From contig NZ_CALUYG010000002.1 in the NCBI RefSeq assembly GCF_944324935.1, forward strand, positions 1-64,000: a stretch of 64,000 bases of DNA, read 5' to 3'. Under the pieces are notes generated by a model. It saw only the letters and a list, made by a program, of their open reading frames with translations, was not told the DNA's origin and ran no database searches. Shown here piece after piece: positions 8,284-15,817 of this stretch. The stretch's first letter is position 1, and each line of letters starts with the position of its first letter. This stretch comes from an uncultured Desulfovibrio sp. Lineage in GTDB: Bacteria > Desulfobacterota > Desulfovibrionia > Desulfovibrionales > Desulfovibrionaceae. The translations under genes were made by a program, and so were the position numbers.

Positions 8284-10479
8284 ATGTCCGAACAGCTTGT
8301 CGCCCCTTCCGCATGCAGCCAGGCGCATGCCTGCCAGAGTAACGGGCATTTCTGCCCGTCCGTGTTGCATCTGCTGTATGAAGCCGTCCTTCTGGTGGAT
8401 GTCGTGGAACAGACGGTGACCCAGGTGGAGAGCAGCGGACGCCTTGTCCTGCACCTGCCGGACGACGCCACGCCGGGCAGTCTGCTGACCACCCTGGTGG
8501 AGCCTGACGACGCCTCCCCTCTGCGGGAACTGCTGGCCCCGGAAAAATGGCGGCAATTGCAGATGGGCGGCGAGACGCGCCTGTTGCAGGCCCGCTGCCG
8601 TCTGCCTGACGGACGCGGGATGCGGATGGAATTCTTCGTCTACCCCCTGCCCGAAAGCGAAGGCGCGGGGCGCTTCCTGCTGGGCCTGCGGCAGGCGCGG
8701 CACAGTTCCCGCATCCAGGCGGAAGCCACCCTGCCGAAATGCTGCCGCTACTGTGAAGCCGTCCGCTTTCGTGCGGCGCTGGCCAGTACCCGGACGCTCG
8801 TCCTTGAATGGCGGCCGCCGCTTGAGATGACCTACGCCTCACCGGAGATCATGCGGAATTTTGCCGGGACCTATGACGGTCGGCACGTCTTCGTGGTATG
8901 GCTGGATGACGAGGTGGTGCATGCCGATGACCGGCATGTCCTGGAGGACTGTCTTCGCCGTCTGCGGCGGGGGGATGCCGGCGGGGGCGAATTCCGCCTG
9001 CGGCTCAGGGATCGGGAGAACCACTTCCTCTGGTACAAGGTGGCCTGGCTCTGTACCGGAGGCTCGGAGGCCCGCCGCTTCATCGCCACCATCAACAACG
9101 TGGACAAGGCCGTGCGCGACGAGCAGAACCTTCGCTTTCGCGATGCCTGCGACGGCCTGACGGGCATCCCCAACATGGGCACGTTCTGCGCCCTGGCCCA
9201 GGTGCTGCTGCACGAACCCGTGCCGCATGCCATCATCTGCTTCGATGTGGGCAGGTTCAAGCATTTCAACAAGAAATACAGCTATGAGGAGGGCAATCGC
9301 CTGCTGCGCGCCATTGCCTTCATCGCTTCCGGCATGTTGCAGCGGGGCGAGGTCATCGGCCATGTGGCGGTGGACATCTTCGCCGTCTGCCTGCGCGGCG
9401 GCAGGGAACGGGCCCGGCATTTCGTGGAAGGCCTGTGCGATACCCTGCATCACGGCTATTCCAGCAAGATGGACGTGCGCCTCTATTTCGGCACGCGGGT
9501 GGTGGAGCCCGGCGAGGAGGGGCAGGTCCGGCAGTTCTATGATCAGGCGCGCGAAGCCCTCAAGACCGTCAAGGGCAGCTATCTGCGCCACCATGTCTTT
9601 TATGACGCGAGCCTCGAGCATAAGCTGGACTGCGAGCAGCTTGTGGAGAGCAATATGGTCGAGGGCATCGTGCAGCATCAGTTCGTGCCCTTCTTCCAGC
9701 CGCGCGTCAGCATGTGCAGCGGCCGCATCGTGGGGGCCGAGGTGCTGGCCCGCTGGCAGCAGAGTCCCGGCGTGCAGATCTCGCCGGACAATTTCGTGCC
9801 GCTCTTCGAGCGCAACGGCTTCATCGTCCGCTTTGACCATTACATGTGGGAATGCGCCTGCCGCCAGCTTCGGGCCTGGCTGGATCAGGGGCTGACGCCG
9901 CCGCGCCTCTCGCTCAATGTTTCCCGCATCCATTTCCAGGATGCGGACATGGCGGATTTCCTGCTCGGTCTGCTGGAAAGCTATCGCGTCCCCCCCTCCC
10001 TGCTGGAGCTGGAATTGACCGAAAGCGCCTTCGTGGACAACGAGATGCACGCCTGGCCGACGATGGATCGGCTGCACAAGGCCGGCCTGACCTTTTCCAT
10101 CGACGATTTCGGTACGGGCTTTTCCTCCATCACCACCCTCTGCCTGCTGCCCTTCGATGTGCTCAAGCTGGACAAGCGCCTGCTGGTCAACTGCCTGAGC
10201 AACCCGCGCCTGCGGACCCTGCTGCACCATTTGGTGCCGCTGGGGCAGGAAATGGGGATGGAAGTGGTGGCCGAAGGCGTGGAAACGGTGGAACAGGCCC
10301 GCTTCCTCATGGAATGCGGGTGCGATCAAGCACAGGGCTTCCTGTTTTCCCGTCCGCTGGGGGCCGAGGATTTTACGCGGCGCTGTCTGGAAGTGGACGG
10401 GCCATTCGCGACGCCGCTGGGGGACGAACGGCCGTCAGAGGAAGAGACGCCCCCTGCCGCGCCCCGTCCCGCCGTATGA
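8284..10479 (+). CDS. cytosolic EAL phosphodiesterase-type protein with degenerate GGDEF domain
   Basis: 731 residues, no signal peptide or membrane segment. Residues 1-270 hold one or two PAS-like sensory regions without a recognisable ligand motif; the N-terminus is Cys/His-containing (CSQAHACQSNGHFC). A GGDEF domain follows (about 275-450) but its active loop reads HVAVDIFAV near residue 361, so diguanylate cyclase activity is unlikely. The EAL domain (about 455-715) keeps AEVLAR, NVSRIHF, ELTES, the metal motif DDFGTGFSS (near 607), KLDKRLL, AEGVET and AQGF, so c-di-GMP hydrolysis is plausible. ATG 8284 follows GGAGAG. A repeat element starts right after its stop. Confidence 0.9.
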   Translation: MSEQLVAPSACSQAHACQSNGHFCPSVLHLLYEAVLLVDVVEQTVTQVESSGRLVLHLPDDATPGSLLTTLVEPDDASPLRELLAPEKWRQLQMGGETRLLQARCRLPDGRGMRMEFFVYPLPESEGAGRFLLGLRQARHSSRIQAEATLPKCCRYCEAVRFRAALASTRTLVLEWRPPLEMTYASPEIMRNFAGTYDGRHVFVVWLDDEVVHADDRHVLEDCLRRLRRGDAGGGEFRLRLRDRENHFLWYKVAWLCTGGSEARRFIATINNVDKAVRDEQNLRFRDACDGLTGIPNMGTFCALAQVLLHEPVPHAIICFDVGRFKHFNKKYSYEEGNRLLRAIAFIASGMLQRGEVIGHVAVDIFAVCLRGGRERARHFVEGLCDTLHHGYSSKMDVRLYFGTRVVEPGEEGQVRQFYDQAREALKTVKGSYLRHHVFYDASLEHKLDCEQLVESNMVEGIVQHQFVPFFQPRVSMCSGRIVGAEVLARWQQSPGVQISPDNFVPLFERNGFIVRFDHYMWECACRQLRAWLDQGLTPPRLSLNVSRIHFQDADMADFLLGLLESYRVPPSLLELELTESAFVDNEMHAWPTMDRLHKAGLTFSIDDFGTGFSSITTLCLLPFDVLKLDKRLLVNCLSNPRLRTLLHHLVPLGQEMGMEVVAEGVETVEQARFLMECGCDQAQGFLFSRPLGAEDFTRRCLEVDGPFATPLGDERPSEEETPPAAPRPAV

Positions 10480-11608
10480 GCGTTTTCCCGTTGAAAAAGG
10501 AAAACGCGAGGCGGCGGCAAGGCGTCGCCCGGCCCGTTCGTGGCTCAGCGCTTGTCCGACCGGGCGAATGAGCGGCGCGGCGCGCCCTTGCGCGGGGCGG
10601 CAGTCTTTCCCCGGCCTGCTCGCTCAGGACGGCGGGCTTTTCCCGGGCCTGCGCGTAGCAGCGGGCAAGGCGTTCTTCGGCGTCAAGCTGCCGCTTGCGA
10701 TTCGTTTCCAGAAGGCTCTTGTGGAAGGCCATGCCCTCGGCCCAGTGGGCGTCAAGCTTTGAACGTGCTCTGTCGTCGAGCGGCTGCCTTGCTGCCACCT
10801 CCTTCACCTCGTCCAGGGTGAGGGGGCGGCCGAAATGCTGAAAACCTTTTTGGCCAACGAAGCAGATATGGTGGATGGCGGCATTGCGACCGGCCTTGTC
10901 CGGGAATCTGCCGTTGTGGTAGTTCTCAAACAAGGTGCAGGCGGCCAGATGATCGCCATATTCCACGGCCCGCCGCAACCAGCGTTCGGCCCGCGCCTTG
11001 TCGGGCCGCTTCTGGCCGAGATACTGCATGCCCGGCAGTCGGGCGAAAGCATGTTCGCTCTCGGCCAGGCGGTAGCGCCAGTGCAGGGCTTCCGGGGTCA
11101 GCTCCTCATTCTTGAGCCTGTTCTTGCGGAGGACGGGCAGCGGTTCCGGCAGGGGAGCCGGGGACGTGAAGGGCAGATCGTGGCCGATGCGGGCCAGCAG
11201 GCAGGCGACCTCCATGCCGCCGGCATGGCCTGCGGCGGCGCTGCGCCGAAGATGTTCGACGGCCCGCCGCCAGGCGTCCGGCGTCACGACCTCGACGTCG
11301 GCGGCCAAGGCTTCGTACAGATAAGGATAGCTCAGGCCAGGGAGGAACTGTCCCTCGCTCTCGTCCATCAGGTTGAGGAAGCCGTTCTGCCAGAAGTCCG
11401 CCTCATCGTCGGGCAGAACCTCAGGGAAAAGGCGGCAGAGGGCTGCCGTCAGGGCCGCGGCATAGACGTTTTTTTGCTGGCAGGCAGCCTGGATCCAGCG
11501 TTCTCCGGCCCCGACGACCGTGGTGCCGCGCATGAAAGCACCCTGCTTCCAGGTTTTTTCCAATCCTCTGCGCCTGCGCGGCAGCGCGCCAAGCTCCTTG
11601 CGGAGCAT
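10373..11608 (-). CDS. Sel1-like repeat protein, apparently frameshifted at both ends
   Basis: The main body of a Sel1/TPR-like repeat gene, open from ATG 11608 (behind GAGGAC) to 10373. Repeat-like helices include AVEHLRRSAAAGHAGGMEVA and AERWLRRAVEYGDHLAACTL. Third-position GC bias says coding continues upstream in another frame to ATG 11772 (membrane anchor MIGFYLGFPLLIALYAGF) and leaves this frame near 10597, where the alternative frame ends RKGAPRRSFARSDKR with TGA at 10545-10547. Read as written, the last 107 bases overlap the EAL gene antisense. One extra base in AAA (ttt at 11608-11610) and in CCCC (gggg at 10594-10597) would restore one gene spanning 11772-10545. Function unknown; Sel1 repeats mediate protein contacts. 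Confidence 0.6.
   Translation of the reverse strand: MLRKELGALPRRRRGLEKTWKQGAFMRGTTVVGAGERWIQAACQQKNVYAAALTAALCRLFPEVLPDDEADFWQNGFLNLMDESEGQFLPGLSYPYLYEALAADVEVVTPDAWRRAVEHLRRSAAAGHAGGMEVACLLARIGHDLPFTSPAPLPEPLPVLRKNRLKNEELTPEALHWRYRLAESEHAFARLPGMQYLGQKRPDKARAERWLRRAVEYGDHLAACTLFENYHNGRFPDKAGRNAAIHHICFVGQKGFQHFGRPLTLDEVKEVAARQPLDDRARSKLDAHWAEGMAFHKSLLETNRKRQLDAEERLARCYAQAREKPAVLSEQAGERLPPRARARRAAHSPGRTSAEPRTGRATPCRRLAFSFFNGKTLIRRDGARQGASLPLTAVRPPAASRMARPLPDSAA
10480..10530 (+). repeat. two-hairpin repeat element, copy A
   Basis: Begins on the base after the EAL gene stop codon. First hairpin GCGTTTTCC / GGAAAACGC with an A-rich loop, then a GC-rich second stem starting GAGGCGGCGGC. It closely matches an inverted copy at 11912-11963, sharing TTGAAAAAGG and GCGAGGCGGCGGCA. 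No T run follows, so it is not a standard intrinsic terminator. Confidence 0.7.
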
Positions 11609-11772
11609 TTGTCCTCGTCCCGCGTATGGGCGAAAGCGGGGAGTTCGACCGTGCCTCTCTCGAAGGGCCTTCCCAGCATCGCTTCCTCCTCCTCCTCTTT
11701 CTCCCTCATGACAAGGTGGAAGCCGGCGTACAGGGCGATGAGCAGTGGGAAACCGAGATAAAATCCTATCAT
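11449..11772 (-). pseudogene. N-terminal part of the Sel1-like gene in a different frame
   Basis: Reads from ATG 11772. The first 22 residues form one membrane helix (MIGFYLGFPLLIALYAGF...), followed by an acidic stretch (REKEEEEEA) and FERGTVELPAFAHTRDED. Codon third positions are GC-rich from 11772 to about 11610, while the main Sel1 frame shows poor third-position GC there, so this is the coding frame in that stretch. After about 11608 coding bias moves to the Sel1 frame, and this frame runs on meaninglessly to a stop at 11449. Best explained as the 5' piece of the same gene, split by a frameshift or sequencing error. Confidence 0.55.
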
Positions 11773-11911
11773 GTCCGACCACCCGTGCCGAAAAGGCAGT
11801 GCAGGCGGGCTTTGCGGCCCCGGGGCATTTTCCGTGCGAAGCGCTTCGCGTTCCACGCCAGACGGTCTGCCGCTCCACGGAAAAACGCGGCGCCCCCGCT
11901 CTCATTGGGCC

Positions 11912-11963
11912 GGGCGGCGCTGTGCCGCCGCCTCGCATTTCACCTTTTTCAAAGATGAAACGC
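11912..11963 (-). repeat. two-hairpin repeat element, copy B
   Basis: Begins one base after the TAG of the peptidase-like gene, reading on the minus strand. First hairpin TTTCATCTTT / AAAAAGGTGAAA, second GGCGGCG / CGCCGCC. About 80% identical by eye to copy A and in the opposite orientation, so both copies point into the Sel1-like gene. Confidence 0.7.
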
Positions 11964-11964
11964 T

Positions 11965-12534
11965 CTAAAAGGGCAGCCGCAACAGACGGATGCTCTCCGG
12001 CTGGATGATGAGCAGCCGTTCCCTGCTGACCTGTGCGGCGTCGATGACGAAGGTCCCCCGGCGGATGTGGAGGATGGCCTCGGCTTCGTGGCTGCAGTCG
12101 AAGAGGTGCAGAACCTCTTCATCCATCCTGTCGATGACCGTCCAGTGGCGGTTGACGGCCGGGCCGTCGGCGGTGAGATGACGCAGGAAGCGCAGGATCA
12201 CCGCCCGCTTGCGGTCCGCGGCCAGCCAGCGCCGGCAGACCTCCCAGACGGCATCGGGGCCGGGCCTGTCCCGTTCGCTGAAGGGGGCCTCCACCCCCAG
12301 CGGGAAGGCCCGCTGCTGGGCGCGCAGCATGCCGTCCACCAGTTCGATGTAATTGGTGTCCTGATCCAGCACGGCGCGCAGGGCCTCGGGCCGGGCCGCC
12401 AGTGCCATGAGCGTATCGTTGAGGATTTCCCGCGCCTTGAGCGTGCGTATGCCGTGCGTCAGGCGCAGGGCGTTCAGGACGGCATAGATGGCGCAGAAGG
12501 TATCCAGCTTCCCCTGATAGAACGGTTTGAGCAT
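11965..12534 (-). CDS. papain/C39-like cysteine peptidase-domain protein
   Basis: 189 residues, no signal peptide or membrane segment, hence cytosolic as written. The layout suggests a papain-fold active site: Gln7 and Cys14 in YQGKLDTFCAIYAVLNALR, His130 in NRHWTVID and Asp146 in HLFDCSHE, each in the expected order and spacing. Papain-like proteins of the C39/BtrH-like groups show this arrangement, but I cannot name the exact family. Whether it is a peptidase, a transglutaminase-type enzyme or an inactive homologue is open. It starts at ATG 12534 on the minus strand, divergent from panC, and is followed at once by repeat copy B. Confidence 0.6.
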   Translation of the reverse strand: MLKPFYQGKLDTFCAIYAVLNALRLTHGIRTLKAREILNDTLMALAARPEALRAVLDQDTNYIELVDGMLRAQQRAFPLGVEAPFSERDRPGPDAVWEVCRRWLAADRKRAVILRFLRHLTADGPAVNRHWTVIDRMDEEVLHLFDCSHEAEAILHIRRGTFVIDAAQVSRERLLIIQPESIRLLRLPF

Positions 12535-12619
12535 ACGGCCTCCCGCCCTGTTATGCCCGCATGGCGGCGGCGGGTCAATGCGTCAGGGGGCGTTCCGGCG
12601 CGACAGGCGAAAAGAAGGC

Positions 12620-12648
12620 TTTACAAGGCGTCGCTCGGCGGGTATAAA
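12620..12648 (+). promoter_or_regulatory. sigma70 promoter of panC-metK
   Basis: TTTACA, exact 17-base spacer, TATAAA: close to consensus. The expected start near 12655 leaves a short AT-rich leader before panC ATG 12683, which has no clear Shine-Dalgarno. Confidence 0.75.
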
Positions 12649-12682
12649 AGACTTCCCGTTAATAATATCACAAAACCTTGAT

Positions 12683-13531
12683 ATGCAGATATTGACCTCA
12701 CCTCAGGATATGGCGGCCCTCTGCCGCCAATGGCACAAGGACGGCGAGCATATCGCCCTCGTCCCGACCATGGGGTATTACCATGCCGGGCATGAATCCC
12801 TCATGGCGCGGGGGCGTGCGCTTGGCAGCAAGCTGGTGGTCAGCCTCTTCGTCAATCCGACCCAGTTCGGCCCCAATGAGGACCTGGCCGCCTATCCGCG
12901 TGATCACGAGCGGGACGCGGCCATAGCCCGCAAGCAGGGCGCGGATGTGCTCTTCATCCCCGAAGAGGGCGGCATGTATGCGCCGGACCACGCCACCTGG
13001 GTGGAAGTGCCGGACATGGCTCGCGGCCTGTGCGGGGCCAGCCGCCCCATCCATTTTCGCGGCGTCTGCACGGTGGTGATGAAGCTCTTCTGGCTGGTGC
13101 AGCCGGACGTGGCCGTGTTCGGCCAGAAGGACTGGCAGCAGCAGGCCATCATTCGCCGCATGGTGCGTGACCTGAACGTGCCGGTACGGATCGAGACGCA
13201 GCCCACCGTACGCGAGGCCGACGGGCTGGCCATGTCCTCCCGCAACGTCTACATGACCGAAGCCGAGCGCGCGCAGGCCCCGCAGCTGCGCCGGGGCCTG
13301 GAGCTGGCCCGGCGTCTGGCGCGGCAGGGCGAGACCAGCGCCGCGCGCCTGCGGGATGCCGTGCTGTTGTACTGGGCCGAGCATCTGCCGCTGGGCCGCC
13401 TCGACTACCTGAGCGTGGCGGATGCCGACTCGCTGGAACCGCTGGAGACGCTCAACGGCCGCGGGCTCATGGCCTGCGCCGTGCACATGGGCAAGGCCCG
13501 TCTTATCGACAACATCCTTTTGCAAGACTAA
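12683..13531 (+). CDS. panC: pantothenate synthetase
   Basis: Joins pantoate and beta-alanine with ATP to give pantothenate. 282 residues with the family motifs [16 protein letters not shown] (ATP-binding HxGH), [27 protein letters not shown] and MSSRNVYM (KMSKS-like). Starts at ATG 12683; a longer in-frame reading upstream would run through the promoter and is rejected. metK follows after 22 bases, so the two are probably co-transcribed. Its partner panB is 5 kb away at 18232 in a different operon. Confidence 0.96.
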   Translation: MQILTSPQDMAALCRQWHKDGEHIALVPTMGYYHAGHESLMARGRALGSKLVVSLFVNPTQFGPNEDLAAYPRDHERDAAIARKQGADVLFIPEEGGMYAPDHATWVEVPDMARGLCGASRPIHFRGVCTVVMKLFWLVQPDVAVFGQKDWQQQAIIRRMVRDLNVPVRIETQPTVREADGLAMSSRNVYMTEAERAQAPQLRRGLELARRLARQGETSAARLRDAVLLYWAEHLPLGRLDYLSVADADSLEPLETLNGRGLMACAVHMGKARLIDNILLQD

Positions 13532-13553
13532 TCCCGCCCACAAGGAGAAAACA

Positions 13554-14726
13554 ATGCAGACCAAGGGCAAATACTTCTTCACCTCCGAATCCGTCACCGA
13601 AGGCCATCCCGACAAGGTGGCCGACCAGATCTCCGATGCCGTGCTGGATACCCTTCTGGCGCAGGACCCCGACGCGCATGTGGCCTGCGAAACGCTGGTG
13701 ACCACCGGCATGGCCGTCATCGCCGGCGAGATCTCCACCAAGGGATATGCCGACCTGCCGCATGTGGTGCGCGAAACCATCCGCAAGATCGGCTATACCA
13801 GCTCGGACATGGGCTTCGATGCCGACACCTGCGCCGTGCTGTCCTCCATCGACCATCAGTCCCCGGACATCGCACAGGGCGTCACGCGCTCCGCTCCCGA
13901 AGAGCAGGGCGCGGGCGACCAGGGCATGATGTTCGGCTTTGCCTGCTCCGAAACGCCCACTCTCATGCCGGCCCCCATCTTCTGGGCGCACCAGCTCTCG
14001 CAGCAGCTCACCCGCGTGCGCAAGGACGGCACCGTGCCCTTCTTCCGTCCTGACGGCAAGACGCAGGTCTCCTTCGAATATCAGGACGGCAAGCCCGTAC
14101 GCATCAACAATGTGGTGGTGTCCACCCAGCACGCGGCCAGCGCCTCCCAGGACGACATCATCGAGGCCGTGAAAAAGCACGTCATCCGTCCGGTGCTGGA
14201 ACCCTCCGGCTACTTCGACGAGAAGGATTGCGAGATCTTCATCAACACCACCGGTCGTTTCGTGGTGGGCGGCCCCATGGGCGACTGCGGCCTGACCGGC
14301 CGCAAGATCATCCAGGATACCTACGGCGGCAGCGGCCATCACGGCGGCGGCGCTTTCTCCGGCAAGGACGCCTCCAAGGTGGACCGCTCCGGCGCGTACA
14401 TGGCCCGCTACATCGCCAAGAACGTGGTGGCCGCCGGTCTGGCCCCGGTCTGCGAAGTGCAGATCGCCTATTGCATCGGCGTGGCTGACCCGGTGAGCGT
14501 GCTCGTCTCCTCCCAGGGCAGCGGCGATGTGCCGGATGAAGTGCTGACCAGGGCCGTGCGCGAAGTCTTCGATATGCGCCCCTACTTCATCACCAAGCGC
14601 CTCGACCTCAAGCGGCCCATTTTCTCCAAGACGGCCTGCTACGGTCACTTCGGGCGTGAACTGCCCGAATTCACCTGGGAAAAGACCGACGCCGTCGCCG
14701 ATCTGCGTACGGCCGCCAAGGTCTAG
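13554..14726 (+). CDS. metK: S-adenosylmethionine synthetase
   Basis: Makes SAM from methionine and ATP. 390 residues with [21 protein letters not shown] at the N-terminus, the [12 protein letters not shown] hexapeptide region, and the P-loop-like [19 protein letters not shown] 13554 follows AAGGAG at 13542. No SAM riboswitch is seen before it; the gap to panC is only 22 bases. A terminator follows. Confidence 0.97.
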   Translation: MQTKGKYFFTSESVTEGHPDKVADQISDAVLDTLLAQDPDAHVACETLVTTGMAVIAGEISTKGYADLPHVVRETIRKIGYTSSDMGFDADTCAVLSSIDHQSPDIAQGVTRSAPEEQGAGDQGMMFGFACSETPTLMPAPIFWAHQLSQQLTRVRKDGTVPFFRPDGKTQVSFEYQDGKPVRINNVVVSTQHAASASQDDIIEAVKKHVIRPVLEPSGYFDEKDCEIFINTTGRFVVGGPMGDCGLTGRKIIQDTYGGSGHHGGGAFSGKDASKVDRSGAYMARYIAKNVVAAGLAPVCEVQIAYCIGVADPVSVLVSSQGSGDVPDEVLTRAVREVFDMRPYFITKRLDLKRPIFSKTACYGHFGRELPEFTWEKTDAVADLRTAAKV

Positions 14727-14747
14727 CCCCTGCCGTCTCACTGATGC

Positions 14748-14782
14748 GAGAGCCTCGTCCCTTCCGGGGGCGGGGCTCTTTT
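14748..14782 (+). terminator. intrinsic terminator of panC-metK
   Basis: AGAGCCTCGTCCC pairs (with wobbles) to GGGGGCGGGGCTCT around a short TTCC loop, then TTTT. Confidence 0.85.
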
Positions 14783-14827
14783 GGCAATGGCCCGGCGTGC
14801 GAGCGCGGGCCTTGCGGGAGGATCTCC

Positions 14828-15511
14828 ATGCCGGCATCCGCCGTCCCTCTGTCCCCGTCCCGTCCCAGCCTGCTGGATACCCTGGCCCATGCCGCCGTGG
14901 AGCGTGCCTGCACCGCCTTTCGACAGGAAGCCGGTAACGAGGCCGGGCCTCCCGTGCTGGTGGACGCCACCCTCGGCAATGGCCATGACGCCGCTTTCCT
15001 GCTGTCCTGCGCGCCGCCCGGCGCGCTTGTGCTGGGCGTGGACGTCCAGCCCCGGGCCGTGCAGGCGGCGGCGGAACGCCTGCGCGCGACCTGTGACGCC
15101 CGCCCGGATTGCCGGGTGCAAATTTTTTGCCGCGGCCATGAGGAATTGCCGGAGATCTGGGCGGCATTGCCCCCGGAGGAGAGAGAACGGCCGCTGCTGG
15201 CCGCGGTTTTCAATCTTGGCTGGCTGCCCGGCGGGGACAAATCCTGCCTGACGCGGGCGGACAGCACCCTGGTGGCGCTGGACTTCCTGCTGAAACGGCT
15301 CATGCCGCGAGGGTGTCTCTGCGTCCATTGCTATACGGGCAATGACGGCGGCCCGGAAGAGGAGAAGGCCGTGCTGCGCCGTGCCGCCGTCCTGCCGCCG
15401 CGCCGCTGGCGGGTCATCCGCTGCGCGGACGCCAACCGCGAGCCGGCCGGCGGCCGGGCGGAGAGCCTCATCCTCATGGAGCGTCTGCCGGTCTCCCGGC
15501 GAAAAGGCTGA
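14828..15511 (+). CDS. mnmM: YtqB/MnmM-type SAM-dependent methyltransferase
   Basis: 227-residue class I methyltransferase. The SAM loop reads VDATLGNGHDAAFLL, and FNLGWLPGGDKS is the hallmark of the YtqB family once called putative rRNA methylase. B. subtilis YtqB was shown to be MnmM, which methylates nm5(s2)U34 of tRNAs to mnm5(s2)U34; that function is transferred by family. The later PRGCLCVHCYTGNDGGPEEEK also fits. Start ATG 14828 follows GGGAGGA at 14815. mnmE, which acts earlier on the same wobble uridine, lies in this window at 25044. Stands alone between terminators. Confidence 0.82.
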   Translation: MPASAVPLSPSRPSLLDTLAHAAVERACTAFRQEAGNEAGPPVLVDATLGNGHDAAFLLSCAPPGALVLGVDVQPRAVQAAAERLRATCDARPDCRVQIFCRGHEELPEIWAALPPEERERPLLAAVFNLGWLPGGDKSCLTRADSTLVALDFLLKRLMPRGCLCVHCYTGNDGGPEEEKAVLRRAAVLPPRRWRVIRCADANREPAGGRAESLILMERLPVSRRKG

Positions 15512-15564
15512 CGGGCGTCCGTGCCGGGGCCCGGCCCGGCTTGCGGTTTAAAAATTTTTCTAGA

Positions 15565-15579
15565 GTTTTGTGTGAAAAC
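15565..15579 (+). promoter_or_regulatory. inverted repeat upstream of the sigma54 promoter
   Basis: GTTTTGTGTGAAAAC: five-base arms around a five-base centre, about 110 bases before the sigma54 element, the usual distance for an enhancer-binding activator. Candidate only; the surroundings (15540-15690) are AT-rich. Confidence 0.3.
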
Positions 15580-15689
15580 GCGATGGGCTGCATCTGAGTA
15601 AAAAAAATTGTACGGAAAAATTCTGAAAAGTTTTTAGATAAGCAAGATAAATGCGTATGTTACAGATTTGTCAATCGGAAGATTCTCTA

Positions 15690-15705
15690 TGGCATGGCAT
15701 TTGCT
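15690..15705 (+). promoter_or_regulatory. sigma54 (RpoN) promoter
   Basis: TGGCATGGCATTTGCT matches the -24/-12 consensus: GG at 15691-15692 and GC at 15703-15704 with exactly ten bases between them. The predicted start is near 15716, only about 35 bases before a strong terminator hairpin. Confidence 0.75.
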
Positions 15706-15715
15706 AGAGAGTAAG

Positions 15716-15780
15716 TACCTTCCTTTCTTCAACTGACAGTTCTCCAACCGGCCTGCCACCCCAGCAGGCCGTTTTCCTTT
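15716..15780 (+). ncRNA. candidate sigma54-driven short RNA or attenuated leader
   Basis: Expected transcript from the sigma54 start to the terminator at 15749-15780, about 65 nucleotides. No open frame of note inside it. It could be a free small RNA or a leader that controls read-through into the threonine/serine exporter at 15818. Confidence 0.4.
15749..15780 (+). terminator. intrinsic terminator between sigma54 promoter and thrE-like genes
   Basis: CGGCCTGC pairs perfectly with GCAGGCCG over a seven-base loop, followed by TTTTCCTTTT. It lies between a promoter and the first gene, so it ends a short RNA or acts as an attenuator. Confidence 0.85.
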
Positions 15781-15817
15781 TGCGCGGGGCAGTGGCGTCC
15801 CGGGAAGCGGAGGCAGC

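Noticed and set aside
10480..10507. Simple intrinsic terminator of the EAL gene
   Set aside because: The hairpin is good, but no T run follows; it is better described as part of the repeated two-hairpin element.
8284..12534. Lap-type adhesin control system (LapD/LapG) from the EAL and cysteine-peptidase genes
   Set aside because: The EAL protein has no membrane or HAMP segment and keeps its catalytic residues; the peptidase-like protein has no export signal; no adhesin gene nearby.
13532..13553. SAM riboswitch before metK
   Set aside because: Only 22 bases separate panC and metK; no room for an aptamer.
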